52,127 nucleotides of DNA from Prevotella sp. (GTDB lineage Bacteria; Bacteroidota; Bacteroidia; Bacteroidales; Bacteroidaceae). A model generated the notes under the pieces. The model worked only from the letters and a program-made list of their open reading frames with translations, had not been told where the DNA came from and made no database searches. The translations under genes were made by a program, and so were the position numbers. Positions 7,479-15,766 of this stretch are shown here, one piece after another. The stretch spans positions 1 to 52,127 of the forward strand of contig JALFOF010000077.1 in NCBI GenBank assembly GCA_022773825.1, given 5' to 3'. Numbering within the stretch: the first letter of the stretch is position 1; each line of letters begins with the position of its first letter.

Positions 7479-9242
7479 TTAAAAGTCAAATCCGTTATAT
7501 ACGTTTATGTCCACGTCGCCGTGTATTCCCTTCACCCTTCCGTCGGGTGACAGCTGCCAATACACGAGGTTCACGTCGGGTTTGTACTCGCCGTAGCGCG
7601 CTATCCACACGTCATAGTTATTGTGTAGGTCTGGCGCGAGTGCGAAATACTTGTTCACAAAGCGCTGGCTGATGTAGAGTATGGGGCGCACTCCCCTCTG
7701 TTTCTCTACGGTATTGAGCCACTGCCGCACGCTGCGGAAGAGGGCTTGTATGCCACCTGCCTGCCTTATCTGCGCGTCAGTAGGCTCCAAGTCGAGCACC
7801 GGCGGCAGGTCACCCTTGCTGTACCGGCTGTTGCGGAGGAAGTTTATTGCCTGCTGTCTGCCAGGTGTTCTGACGGAAAAGAAGTGGTATGCCCCGGTGC
7901 GATAGCCGTGACGGCGCGCCGCCGCATAGTCCGCGGCGAAGTATCTGTTTCTCACTGTCACGCCTTCCGTTGCCTTTATGAACACGAAGCGCACGGGGTA
8001 GTCCACCTTTCCGTGTATTATCTTCCTCGACATCTTGCCCAACGACGTTATGCGCAGGTCTCTCCAGTCTATGGAATAGCGGCGCCTGCCCTTCTCATGC
8101 TGATGCTTTGATATGTCGATGCCGTATATTCTCTCTGGCGTATAGGCTATCCTCTCGCCGAGAAACTTATCGTCTTTCCATTCGCCGAGGCGCAGACGCT
8201 TGCCTGGTACGATAGAGAAGCCCACGCCAGTGCGCTTTCCGTGCACCCATTCCCCCTCGTAATACGCGCCTTGCAGCGTCAGCATACGGCCGTATCCGTG
8301 TGGCATGGCGAGGGAGTCACGCCCTCCCGAGTAGGTGCCCAGGCTGTCTATGGCGGACAATACGGGCTTTGTCTTCAACGGACAGCGTGCCTTCAGCAGT
8401 GCCAGGGCGTCGCCCTTACGGCACAATCGGCTTGTCGCGCCGGGCTTGTCGCACGGCTCTGCCACCGTGAGGTGCACCATGCCGTCCCTCACTTTCCTCG
8501 GAATACACTCCACCCTCCTGCCTGTTGAGTCGGCGGTGACGTAGTACCTGCGCTCCAACCTTATGGCGAGTCGCTTTCCTTTCAGTGCTTCCTGCACCAG
8601 CGCGGCGTTTTCTTTGAGTGCTACAGCTTGCGTTTCGAGTTTCTTCCCGTATCGTGCCACGATGTCAAAGCCATTGTCCAGCACTGTGTGGGTACGCAGG
8701 AAGTACTCCACATCGGCCTCCTGCTCCTTCACTGTGCGTTGCTCCTGCGCTATCCTTGCAGCCTGACGGCGCAGCAGTTGCATGATACCGTCGTGTGGCA
8801 GACGGCATATCGCAGCGGTATCTGACGCTTCCACCACGAGGTTCTTGCCATTGTAAGGCAGCAGTTCCCATCGCCTCACCCACTGTGCGACCACGGTGTC
8901 GATGGTGTGGAGCACGTTCTGTCCCGCTTTTGCGTTGCGCAGCCCGTCCAACAGCGTGTCGCCTCTGGTGGTGGTGAAGGCAATTATGTCCGTGGTATCG
9001 GCTGACAAGACGTATCGTGTCCTTGTCTCCACCTGCGCCTGGCTCTGCTTCTGCTCCTCTTCCGTCAAGGGACAGAAGTACCATAGGCACCACATCACCA
9101 CCATTGACAGCAGCAGGAAGGCTGCCGGAAGTATGCACCCCATAGACCACCTGCCCCTCCCCGTCCGTCGGGAAGGGCGATAACCGCCACTTCTGTATGT
9201 GGTATAGCGGCTACGTCTGTGGAAGAATATGGGTAGCATCAT
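7479..9242 (-). CDS. Membrane-anchored MORN-repeat GH25 lysozyme
   Basis: The 587-residue protein starts with a basic, Arg-rich cytoplasmic segment, then one membrane anchor (about residues 34-58, CILPAAFLLLSMVVMW), a charged helical or coiled-coil region, a short MORN-like part (about 300-360, GYGRMLTLQGAYYEGEW, HGKRTGVGFS) and a C-terminal glycoside hydrolase 25 domain (about 370-587). GH25 enzymes cut the N-acetylmuramic acid-GlcNAc bond of peptidoglycan. Expected catalytic segments are present: GIDISKHQ, FIKATEGVT, YHFFS, PPVLDLEPTD with the paired acids, and GDVDINVYNG. The protein is probably anchored in the inner membrane with the enzyme in the periplasm. The family call is strong for the C-terminal half; the role of the N-terminal half is unknown. 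rbfA follows 25 bases downstream. Confidence 0.88.
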   Translation of the reverse strand: MMLPIFFHRRSRYTTYRSGGYRPSRRTGRGRWSMGCILPAAFLLLSMVVMWCLWYFCPLTEEEQKQSQAQVETRTRYVLSADTTDIIAFTTTRGDTLLDGLRNAKAGQNVLHTIDTVVAQWVRRWELLPYNGKNLVVEASDTAAICRLPHDGIMQLLRRQAARIAQEQRTVKEQEADVEYFLRTHTVLDNGFDIVARYGKKLETQAVALKENAALVQEALKGKRLAIRLERRYYVTADSTGRRVECIPRKVRDGMVHLTVAEPCDKPGATSRLCRKGDALALLKARCPLKTKPVLSAIDSLGTYSGGRDSLAMPHGYGRMLTLQGAYYEGEWVHGKRTGVGFSIVPGKRLRLGEWKDDKFLGERIAYTPERIYGIDISKHQHEKGRRRYSIDWRDLRITSLGKMSRKIIHGKVDYPVRFVFIKATEGVTVRNRYFAADYAAARRHGYRTGAYHFFSVRTPGRQQAINFLRNSRYSKGDLPPVLDLEPTDAQIRQAGGIQALFRSVRQWLNTVEKQRGVRPILYISQRFVNKYFALAPDLHNNYDVWIARYGEYKPDVNLVYWQLSPDGRVKGIHGDVDINVYNGFDF

Positions 9243-9271
9243 ACGCGTTTGTTAAGGTGTGGCTAAGGGTC

Positions 9272-11542
9272 TTACATCTCATACCCACCCATTGTGGCGT
9301 TCTCGTCGTCGTCCATCTGCTGCTTCTCCTGTCGTTTCTTCATGCCCGTCTGGTTTCCGAAGTTCCATGTCACGGTGAAGTTGACGCGCCTGCTGCCCCT
9401 TTTGTTCAGCTGATAGCGGTAGAAGCTGTCGCTGCCGGTATAGCTTTCCCACTTACGACTGTCAAAGACGTCGCGGCAGTTGACGGACACCACGAGCGTC
9501 CTGTTGAGGAAATTCTTCTTCACTCCGAGGTCGAGTCCATAGGACGCGGGGCGGTGTCCCTGCGTTATGACCTGCCGCGAGTTGTAGCGTCCGCTGGCCT
9601 GCACGCTGATATCGTAAGGCAGTGTGAGGGCAGCTATTACGCGAGCGTTCCACGTGAAGTTGTCCTGCGCCTCGCCATAGACGGTCTGTCCCTCTATGTC
9701 ATAGCAGAAAGCGTTGAGCTTGTAGTAATAGGCGTTGACGTTAGTCGTGAGGTCGAGTATGCGTCCCAGCTTGCTCTTGCCCGTCAGTTCCAGTCCGGTA
9801 GAGACCGACTTTGCCACATTCATCGGCGTGCGGTACATCATCTGGTCCGCCGTGCCGCGGTAGTTGATGCGCTGTATCACGTCGGTGGTGGGGCGATAGT
9901 ATCCTGACACCAACAGCGAGTGCATATCCCACTGCTTCAAGTAGTTGAGAGAGAAGGAGCTGGAGTACTCCGGCGTAAGCTCAGGGTTACCGAAGGAGAT
10001 GATGGAAGCATCGCTCGTGTTGCGGAAGTTGTTAAGCTCCCCGCCCCATGGGCGGCGCAGTCTGCGCGTATAGTTAAGTTGCAGCTGCTGCGTCTGTGTC
10101 AGCTGGTATGACATAAAGAGCGAGGGGAACAGCTCGAAGTAGTCTTTTTTGAATGGGTTGTCCTTCGCTGCCGCGCCGTGTTCCTGCGCCCAGTCCAGCG
10201 ACTCCGTCTCCACGCGCCAGTATTCTCCGCGCACCCCTGCCATCACCCCGATTTTATCCTTGTTATAGGAGAGCGTGGCGTAGAGGGCATGGACATCGTT
10301 GTCGTAGGTGAAGCGGTTGAAATACCTTTGGTCTTCCGTAAGGTTCGTGCCGTACCAGTCGGGTGATTCGTATGAGAACTGCGGCGTATTCTCGTGCGAG
10401 AACGAGCCGTTGTACCCTGCTTCAAGTTTGAAATGCTCCGTCAGCGGGTTTTCGTAGTCGAGCCTCACCTCCGTCCTGCGGTTGCTGATGTTAAGCGGTC
10501 GTGACATATAGGAGCTCGTGGTGGGCTGTATGCCGTCCACATAGTATATGGAGTCCTGATAGATGTTGTCGTTGTCAGACTTCCACCTGTTGTGCGACAC
10601 CACGAAGTCAACGAAGTGTTTGTCGGTGAAGTTGTGCCGATAGTTGAACTCCACGTTATACATATCCATCGGTCCGCCAGAATAGGTGTCGCGCTGTCTG
10701 ACGCGGTTGAGCACCTCTCCCGCGGCGGTGTAGCTGCCATAGTAATACGGAGTGGCGGAATGGCTCTTGTTCTTGCCAGTGAAGAGCATCCCGTTCACGG
10801 CGAAGTCGTCCTTGTCAGTGGCGTGCCACGTCAGTCCGGCGCGTGAGAAAAGCATATTGCCACGCCTGCTATCCTCCGTGTAGTGGCGCTCATAAGACAC
10901 TGGTATGCCTGCCGTCAGGTTGCGTTGCGTACTCTCATTGCGCCCCACGTTCTCCCTATGGCGGTAGCCTACGTTGAAGTATGCGTCGAGTTTTGATGAG
11001 TTGTAGTTGATGTTGAACGAGGTATTAGCGCCGCCTCTGGTGTCGGCACCGGTCTGCAACGAACCGTAGTAGCCGCTTTTCCTGTCCTTCTTCAGCACTA
11101 TGTTTATTATGCCCGCGGAGCCTTCCGCCGAGTATTTGGCGGAGGGATTGTCTATTATCTCCACCCTCTCAATGCTCTCGGCAGGCATCTGCTGCAGTAT
11201 CTGCGCGCGATTGTCGCTCGTCAGTCCGCTTGGTCTGCCGTTTATCCACACCTCCACGCTGGAGTTGCCGCGCAATGACACGTTGCCATCGTTGTCAACA
11301 TCCACTGAGGGTATGTTCTCCAGCACCTCACTGGCCGTCTGCCCGGCGGTGGTGATGAGGCTTGCCACGTCAAACTCCTTCCTGTCCACCTTCAGTTTCA
11401 TGGTGGCGCGCCGTCCCGTCACCTGTATCTCGCCGAGCGTCTGGTCGGCTATCTTGTTCTCCTTGCCCTGCTTCTGCTGCGCCTGCGCCGTGGCGCAGGT
11501 GGCGAGCAGGAGGGTGGCATATAGTATTTTCCCGAACATCAT
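9272..11542 (-). CDS. TonB-dependent-receptor-like outer-membrane beta-barrel protein
   Basis: The 756-residue protein has a signal peptide (cleavage near AQAQ, residue 21), a plug domain (about 35-150: EIQVTGRRATMKLKVDRKEFDV, ASEVLENIPSVDVD, GNVSLRGNSSVEVWINGRPS, IEIIDNPSAKYSAEGSAGIINIVLKK) and a long barrel ending with an aromatic strand NFTVTWNFGN. It fits the outer_membrane beta-barrel family (OMP_b-brl_3) of Bacteroidetes. The usual N-terminal carboxypeptidase-regulatory-like domain seen in many relatives is absent, so the plug follows the signal peptide directly. After the last barrel strand comes a polar tail (KKRQEKQQMDDDENATMGGYEM). No SusD partner lies next to it, so it is not a typical SusCD pair. 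The substrate is unknown. Confidence 0.85.
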   Translation of the reverse strand: MMFGKILYATLLLATCATAQAQQKQGKENKIADQTLGEIQVTGRRATMKLKVDRKEFDVASLITTAGQTASEVLENIPSVDVDNDGNVSLRGNSSVEVWINGRPSGLTSDNRAQILQQMPAESIERVEIIDNPSAKYSAEGSAGIINIVLKKDRKSGYYGSLQTGADTRGGANTSFNINYNSSKLDAYFNVGYRHRENVGRNESTQRNLTAGIPVSYERHYTEDSRRGNMLFSRAGLTWHATDKDDFAVNGMLFTGKNKSHSATPYYYGSYTAAGEVLNRVRQRDTYSGGPMDMYNVEFNYRHNFTDKHFVDFVVSHNRWKSDNDNIYQDSIYYVDGIQPTTSSYMSRPLNISNRRTEVRLDYENPLTEHFKLEAGYNGSFSHENTPQFSYESPDWYGTNLTEDQRYFNRFTYDNDVHALYATLSYNKDKIGVMAGVRGEYWRVETESLDWAQEHGAAAKDNPFKKDYFELFPSLFMSYQLTQTQQLQLNYTRRLRRPWGGELNNFRNTSDASIISFGNPELTPEYSSSFSLNYLKQWDMHSLLVSGYYRPTTDVIQRINYRGTADQMMYRTPMNVAKSVSTGLELTGKSKLGRILDLTTNVNAYYYKLNAFCYDIEGQTVYGEAQDNFTWNARVIAALTLPYDISVQASGRYNSRQVITQGHRPASYGLDLGVKKNFLNRTLVVSVNCRDVFDSRKWESYTGSDSFYRYQLNKRGSRRVNFTVTWNFGNQTGMKKRQEKQQMDDDENATMGGYEM

Positions 11543-11575
11543 CGTCTTTTTTTCCTTTATGCTGCTAAGTGCCCT

Positions 11576-11968
11576 TTATTTGAACGCTTTGTATATCCTG
11601 TCGGCTGTCTCCTGCATCTCCTCCGCGGAGAGCTTCAGCTTCTCGCGCCTGAAGTCCATATCGCCCTCCGTGTCCATCGGCATGAGGTGTATATGTGCGT
11701 GAGGTACCTCCAGTCCGAAGACCGCCATGCCCACCTTCTTGCAGGGGAAGGCAACTTTGATAGCCTGTGCCACGCGCTTGGCGAAGACGTGAAAGCGTGA
11801 CAACTCGTCGTCGTCCATGTCGAAGATGTAGTCAACCTCGCGACGTGGTATAACGAGCACATGCCCTCTGACCACGGGGTTGATGTCGAGGAACGCATAG
11901 AACTCCTCGTTCTCCGCGCACTTGTAGCTGGGTATCTCGCCAGCTGCTATCTTTGAGAAAATATCCAT
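11576..11968 (-). CDS. HIT family (histidine triad) nucleotide hydrolase
   Basis: The product (about 130 residues from Met at 11968) is a HIT/HINT-type protein. The signature VPHAHIHLMP places the triad at His90, His92 and His94, and upstream segments IFSKIAAGEIPSYKCAENE, YAFLDINPVVRGHVLVIPRREV are the standard HINT beginning. These enzymes hydrolyse nucleoside phosphoramidates or adenylylated amino acids in the cytosol. The frame is open 14 codons further, but MDIFSKI is where homologous proteins start. Downstream is the outer-membrane barrel gene (33 bases away). Between it and greA lies array B of the 22-bp repeat. Confidence 0.92.
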   Translation of the reverse strand: MDIFSKIAAGEIPSYKCAENEEFYAFLDINPVVRGHVLVIPRREVDYIFDMDDDELSRFHVFAKRVAQAIKVAFPCKKVGMAVFGLEVPHAHIHLMPMDTEGDMDFRREKLKLSAEEMQETADRIYKAFK

Positions 11969-12019
11969 TCTTGTCGTGTTTTTAAGGTTGTTACTGATTG
12001 CGGTATTCATGGCGCACCG

Positions 12020-12088
12020 CTAAAGCATAGCGATTACACTGCTAAAGCATAGCTATTACGGAGTAAAAGCATAGCTATTGCATTGTAA
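12020..12088. repeat. Array B of the 22-bp dyad repeat
   Basis: Three units with cores GCATAGCGATTAC, GCATAGCTATTAC and GCATAGCTATTGC lie at exact 22-bp steps (first G at 12024, 12046, 12068). The array is between greA (ending at 12178) and the HIT gene (starting at 11968), both on the minus strand, so it lies in the 3' part of one and the leader of the other. In the direction of transcription it reads GTAATCGCTATGC, opposite to most arrays at gene ends here. The rest of the gap (12089-12177) holds nothing I recognise. Confidence 0.92.
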
Positions 12089-12177
12089 CCAGCCACACGC
12101 GCTTCGTCTCACCCACTGCGATGGCGGCATGAGAGCCCTGCCCACCGCCGCACGCGCCATGGCGTTGCCGCTGTGAG

Positions 12178-12642
12178 TTAATACGTTATGCTCTCTATCT
12201 TCAGTTTCAGCACTCCGCGAGGTATCTTCGCTTCCACCTCGTCGCCCACCTTGTGGTTCAGCAAAGCCTGCGCTATCGGGGTCTCGATGGAGATTTTTCC
12301 CTCGCGGAGGTTTGCCTCGTTCGCGCTCACGATGGTGTAGGTCATGCGCGCCTTGGTAGCGAGGTTAACCATCTCCACCTTCGACAGCAGCTGCACCGCA
12401 TCGGTAGCGAGACGGCTCTTGTCCACTATCTTCGCGTCGGCAATGGTGTTCTTGAGCTGGTTTATCTTGTTAGCCAGGTGTGACTGGGCCTCCTTCGCCG
12501 CGTCATACTCTGAATTTTCCGACAGGTCACCCTTGTCACGGGCTTCCGCAATCGCTGCACTGGCCTTGGGCATCTCAATAGCTTCAAGGCGATGTAGTTC
12601 TGCCACGAGGTTCTCGTAGCCTTCTTTTGACATGTATGCCAT
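12178..12642 (-). CDS. greA: Transcription elongation factor GreA
   Basis: The 154-residue protein matches GreA along its length. Residues 1-75 form the antiparallel coiled coil that enters the RNA polymerase secondary channel, with the acidic tip ARDKGDLSENSEYDAAKEAQ that promotes cleavage of backtracked RNA. The C-terminal FKBP-like domain (about 80-154) has VEMVNLATKARMTYTIVSANEAN and ISIETPIAQALLNHKVGDEVEAKIP. The start is clear. The Bacteroidetes promoter on the minus strand at 12924-12955 would give a leader of about 275 bases. Confidence 0.96.
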   Translation of the reverse strand: MAYMSKEGYENLVAELHRLEAIEMPKASAAIAEARDKGDLSENSEYDAAKEAQSHLANKINQLKNTIADAKIVDKSRLATDAVQLLSKVEMVNLATKARMTYTIVSANEANLREGKISIETPIAQALLNHKVGDEVEAKIPRGVLKLKIESITY

Positions 12643-12923
12643 AGTTCTTGTCGTTTATTTATGTGTTTCTATTAATTCAAGTTAGCAACTTCGGGCAGAC
12701 GACAAAAAAGAAGAACCCCAACTTTTTACACCTTATAATATACATGAAAGCACCGCCAACGTGCGCGACAGCCACACTTTCCATGCAATACGGGGTCATC
12801 AGTTGGAATCCCTTGGTTAACTAATATGTCGCCTTGACATGACAGCGACAACGCAACAACTTACACAGCTGACCGCACTAATATGCCGCCAGCTGCCGAT
12901 GCACGTCACCATTCATTCGGATG

Positions 12924-12955
12924 CAAAGGTACATATTATTTTATTAATACGCAAG
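12924..12955 (-). promoter_or_regulatory. Bacteroidetes-type promoter, probably for greA
   Basis: On the minus strand CTTG (12952-12955) is followed after 20 bases by TACCTTTG (12924-12931), a good -7 box. It points toward greA, whose start at 12642 would then have a leader of about 275 bases. Confidence 0.6.
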
Positions 12956-12990
12956 TTTTTACGGATTTTTCACTCTTTTTGCTGCACAAA

Positions 12991-13022
12991 TTTGGCAGTT
13001 ACGTGCAAAATGACTATCTTTG
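12991..13022 (+). promoter_or_regulatory. Bacteroidetes-type promoter for the CoA-transferase gene
   Basis: TTTG (12991-12994) and TATCTTTG (13015-13022) are separated by 20 bases, a full match to the -33/-7 consensus of Bacteroidetes. Transcription would begin near 13028, leaving a leader of about 145 bases before Met at 13173. This placement rules out translation starting as far upstream as 13020. Confidence 0.8.
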
Positions 13023-13172
13023 CAAACGAATTTTGTAAAACAGTCGCCTGACGCATCGGCACACACCGCCAGCAAGAGCACGGCAAACAGCGCGCGGAAG
13101 CCTGACGGGCAATTCGAAAAAGGCATGCGAGCACCCTGCGAACAGACGGCACAACAACAAGACGACAGGATT

Positions 13173-14675
13173 ATGTACAAGACAATCACGGCTGTAGAAG
13201 CCGCTTCACTGATTAAAAACGGTGAGTCACTGGGCCTCAGCGGATTTACTCCGGCGGGAGCCCCGAAGGCAGTTACGAAAGAACTGGCAAAGCTGGCAAC
13301 GGCAGAACACGAGAAGGGTAACGAGTTTAAGGTGAGCCTCTTCACAGGTGCGTCAACAGGACAGAGCACTGACGGCGACCTCGCAGCAGCGCAGGCTATA
13401 AAGTTCCGCGCCCCCTACACAACCAACTCCGACTTCCGCACTCGCGTGAACAAGAACGAGATTGAGTACAACGACCTGCACCTCTCGCACATGGCGCAGG
13501 AACTTCGCTACGGATTCTACGGTCAGCTGGACTGGGGAATACTGGAAGTCTGCAAGATAGAAGACGCCGGCGACAAGTACCACGTGTACCTCACAGCCGC
13601 TGGTGGCATAGCTCCATCTGTGGCACGCATGGCAAAAAAAATCGTGCTGGAGCTGAACTCCTTCCACAGCGAAGGCGCGGCACTGCTGCATGACGTATAT
13701 GAACCGGCAGACCCTCCATGCCGTCAGCCCATAATGATAACGAAAGTGAGCGACCGCATAGGCACACCCTACCTCGAAGTGGACAAGAGCAAGGTGGTAG
13801 GAGTGGTAGAATGTAACATTCCCGACGAGGCACGCGCCTTCAAAGGCTCTGACCCCGTGACAGACCAGATAGGCGCTAACGTGGCACAATTCCTCGTAAA
13901 CGACATGAAACGCGGCATCATACCACCAGAGTTCCTGCCACTGCAGAGCGGCGTGGGAAGCACGGCAAACGCTATTCTCGCTGCCCTTGGACAGGACAAG
14001 AACGTGCCTGACTTCAACATATACACCGAAGTGCTACAGAACGCCATAGTGGACATGATGCTCGACGGACGTGTTAAGGATGCTTCCACCTGCTCACTGA
14101 CGGTGGACAACGAGTGCCTGATGAAGGTATATGACAACATTGACTACTTCGCAAAGCACCTTACAATACGTCAATCCGAGATTTCCAACTCACCAGAGGT
14201 AATACGTCGTCTCGGAGTCATCGCCATAAACACCGCCATAGAGGTAGATATCTACGGCAACGCGAACTCTACTCACATCTCAGGGACGAAGATGATGAAC
14301 GGCATTGGCGGCTCAGGCGACTTCGAACGCAACGCCTACATATCCATCTTCACCTGCTCTTCTGTAGCGAAAGGCGGCTTGATATCATCCATAGTGCCTA
14401 TGGTAAGCCACCAAGACCACTCCGAGCACGACGTGAACGTCATCATAACAGAACAGGGCATTGCCGACCTGCGCGGAAAATCACCGCTGGAGCGCGCTCA
14501 CGCCATCATCGAAAACTGCGCTCACCCCGACTACCGCCCACTGCTACGTCAGTACCTCAGCATAGCAACCGGAGGCCATACGCACCACAACCTGCCAGCG
14601 GCGTTCGCCATGCACGACACCCTGCGCCGCAAAGGCGATATGCACCTGACGGACTTTGCGGAATACATTAAGTAG
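13173..14675 (+). CDS. Acetyl-CoA hydrolase/transferase family (succinate-CoA transferase-like)
   Basis: The 500-residue product (MYKTITAVEAASLI) belongs to the acetyl-CoA hydrolase/transferase family that includes propionyl- or acetyl-CoA:succinate CoA-transferases. The family catalytic Glu is at residue 286 in NIYTEVLQ. Other conserved parts are LGLSGFTPAGAPK, LPLQSGVGSTANAIL, IGGSGDFERNAY and ITEQGIADLRGKSPLERA. In fermenting Bacteroidales such an enzyme moves CoA between succinate and propionate or acetate in the succinate pathway. Which acid pair is used cannot be told from sequence alone. I chose Met at 13173 because homology begins there and the promoter maps inside the upstream open frame. 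Confidence 0.9.
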   Translation: MYKTITAVEAASLIKNGESLGLSGFTPAGAPKAVTKELAKLATAEHEKGNEFKVSLFTGASTGQSTDGDLAAAQAIKFRAPYTTNSDFRTRVNKNEIEYNDLHLSHMAQELRYGFYGQLDWGILEVCKIEDAGDKYHVYLTAAGGIAPSVARMAKKIVLELNSFHSEGAALLHDVYEPADPPCRQPIMITKVSDRIGTPYLEVDKSKVVGVVECNIPDEARAFKGSDPVTDQIGANVAQFLVNDMKRGIIPPEFLPLQSGVGSTANAILAALGQDKNVPDFNIYTEVLQNAIVDMMLDGRVKDASTCSLTVDNECLMKVYDNIDYFAKHLTIRQSEISNSPEVIRRLGVIAINTAIEVDIYGNANSTHISGTKMMNGIGGSGDFERNAYISIFTCSSVAKGGLISSIVPMVSHQDHSEHDVNVIITEQGIADLRGKSPLERAHAIIENCAHPDYRPLLRQYLSIATGGHTHHNLPAAFAMHDTLRRKGDMHLTDFAEYIK

Positions 14676-14698
14676 AAACCAGCTTACAATCGTATTAG

Positions 14699-14731
14699 AA
14701 TATGGTGCGCCCCACCAGGGAGCGCCATATT
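14699..14731 (+). terminator. Hairpin after the CoA-transferase gene
   Basis: A 14-bp stem (14699-14712 with 14718-14731, one wobble, one mismatch) with the loop CACCA lies 23 bases past the stop. It has no T-tract, so it may stabilise the mRNA end or act as a weak terminator before the next gene at 14765. Confidence 0.45.
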
Positions 14732-14764
14732 CATAGAATATTAACTAATTAAATACCAATTACT

Positions 14765-15574
14765 ATGACAAGCTTAAAGGACTTCTCCCTTGAGGGGAAA
14801 AACGCATGGATTACAGGCGCATCCTACGGCATCGGCTTCAACATTGCCAAGGCATTCGTGGCTGCTGGAGCGAAGACAATCATCTTCAACGACATCAATG
14901 AGGCAGCACTCGAAAAGGGACTCGCTAACTACAAGGAAGCAGGCATAACCAACGTGAAAGGCTATGTATGCGACGTGACAGACGAAGAAGGCGTAAAGGC
15001 TCTCGTAGAAAAGATACATCAGGAAGTAGGACAGATAGACATACTCGTGAACAACGCAGGCATCATAAAGCGCATACCTATGCACGAGATGGCACGCAAG
15101 GACTTCCAGCAGGTTATTGACATTGACCTCGTGGCACCATACATCTGCGCTGCCGCCGTGCTGCCAGAGATGATGGAACGTAAGGAGGGCAAGATAATAA
15201 ACATCTGCTCTATGATGTCTGAGCTGGGACGCGAGACCGTCTCCGCATACGCTGCCGCAAAAGGCGGTCTGAAGATGCTCACACGCAATATATGCTCTGA
15301 ATATGGCGAGTACAACATACAGTGTAACGGTATCGGCCCCGGCTACATCGCCACGCCACAGACAGCACCTCTGCGCGAAAGGCAGGCTGACGGCTCACGT
15401 CACCCCTTCGACTCCTTCATCTGCGCAAAGACTCCTGCCGGCCGCTGGCTTGACCCGTCAGAGCTTGGAGGACCAGCGGTGTTCCTCGCATCAAAGGCTT
15501 CTGACGCAGTGAACGGACACGTGCTCTACGTTGACGGAGGCATACTTGCATACATAGGAAAGCAACCTAAATAA
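14765..15574 (+). CDS. SDR oxidoreductase, gluconate 5-dehydrogenase-like
   Basis: The 269-residue protein is a classical short-chain dehydrogenase. It has the NAD(P)-binding TGASYGIG (residues 18-25), NNAGI near 98, catalytic Tyr162 and Lys166 in SAYAAAKGG, and PGYIATPQT after it. The whole sequence resembles enzymes annotated as gluconate 5-dehydrogenase or 2-deoxy-D-gluconate 3-dehydrogenase (KduD) in Bacteroidetes, which reduce keto-uronate products from polyuronate breakdown. The next locus encodes an alginate-lyase-like protein, which would produce unsaturated uronates, so a role in uronate catabolism is a reasonable inference but unproven. No KduI is adjacent. The separate hairpin upstream leaves open whether it has its own promoter. 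Confidence 0.85.
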   Translation: MTSLKDFSLEGKNAWITGASYGIGFNIAKAFVAAGAKTIIFNDINEAALEKGLANYKEAGITNVKGYVCDVTDEEGVKALVEKIHQEVGQIDILVNNAGIIKRIPMHEMARKDFQQVIDIDLVAPYICAAAVLPEMMERKEGKIINICSMMSELGRETVSAYAAAKGGLKMLTRNICSEYGEYNIQCNGIGPGYIATPQTAPLRERQADGSRHPFDSFICAKTPAGRWLDPSELGGPAVFLASKASDAVNGHVLYVDGGILAYIGKQPK

Positions 15575-15599
15575 GGATTAGGCTACGATAAATAACACG

Positions 15600-15632
15600 C
15601 GAGCCCGTCTGCCACCACGGCAGACGGGCTCG
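15600..15632 (+). terminator. Strong hairpin after the SDR gene
   Basis: A perfect 14-bp GC-rich stem (15600-15613 with 15619-15632) and loop ACCAC lies 25 bases past the stop at 15574. No T-run follows on the plus strand, so it is a candidate rather than a clear intrinsic terminator. Confidence 0.55.
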
Positions 15633-15650
15633 ATGCGTATGAGGGACGAA

Positions 15651-15706
15651 TGCATAGAGATTACAAAAGCATAGCGATTACAATACAAAAGCATAGCTAT
15701 TACAAT
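15651..15706. repeat. Array C of the 22-bp dyad repeat
   Basis: Three units read GCATAGAGATTAC, GCATAGCGATTAC and GCATAGCTATTAC on the plus strand. The first step is shortened to 17 bases and the second is 22. The array lies between the hairpin after the SDR gene and the 3' end of the minus-strand polysaccharide lyase gene (15767). Confidence 0.92.
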
Positions 15707-15766
15707 GCGGCGCAAGGTCTGCTTGACCGTGCGCCGCACCACTGTTCAATCTAAACCTAAAACATT

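Larger units (their letters stand above)
12643..13172. other. Divergent intergenic region between greA and the CoA-transferase gene
   Basis: This 530-base gap holds two back-to-back promoters (12924-12955 minus, 12991-13022 plus) and two long leaders. The stretch 12660-12910 carries a small inverted repeat CAGCTGACCG/CCGCCAGCTG near 12867-12898 and otherwise nothing I recognise. Codons in frame upstream of the CoA-transferase Met at 13173 are unlikely to be translated because the plus promoter overlaps them. Confidence 0.6.

Noticed and set aside
9272..11542. SusC of a SusCD pair
   Set aside because: No SusD gene follows, and the protein lacks the typical N-terminal extension; it is called as a generic outer-membrane barrel.
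13020..13172. Upstream extension of the CoA-transferase gene
   Set aside because: The -7 promoter box overlaps its start and the extra residues are Ala/Ser/Gln-rich without family similarity.
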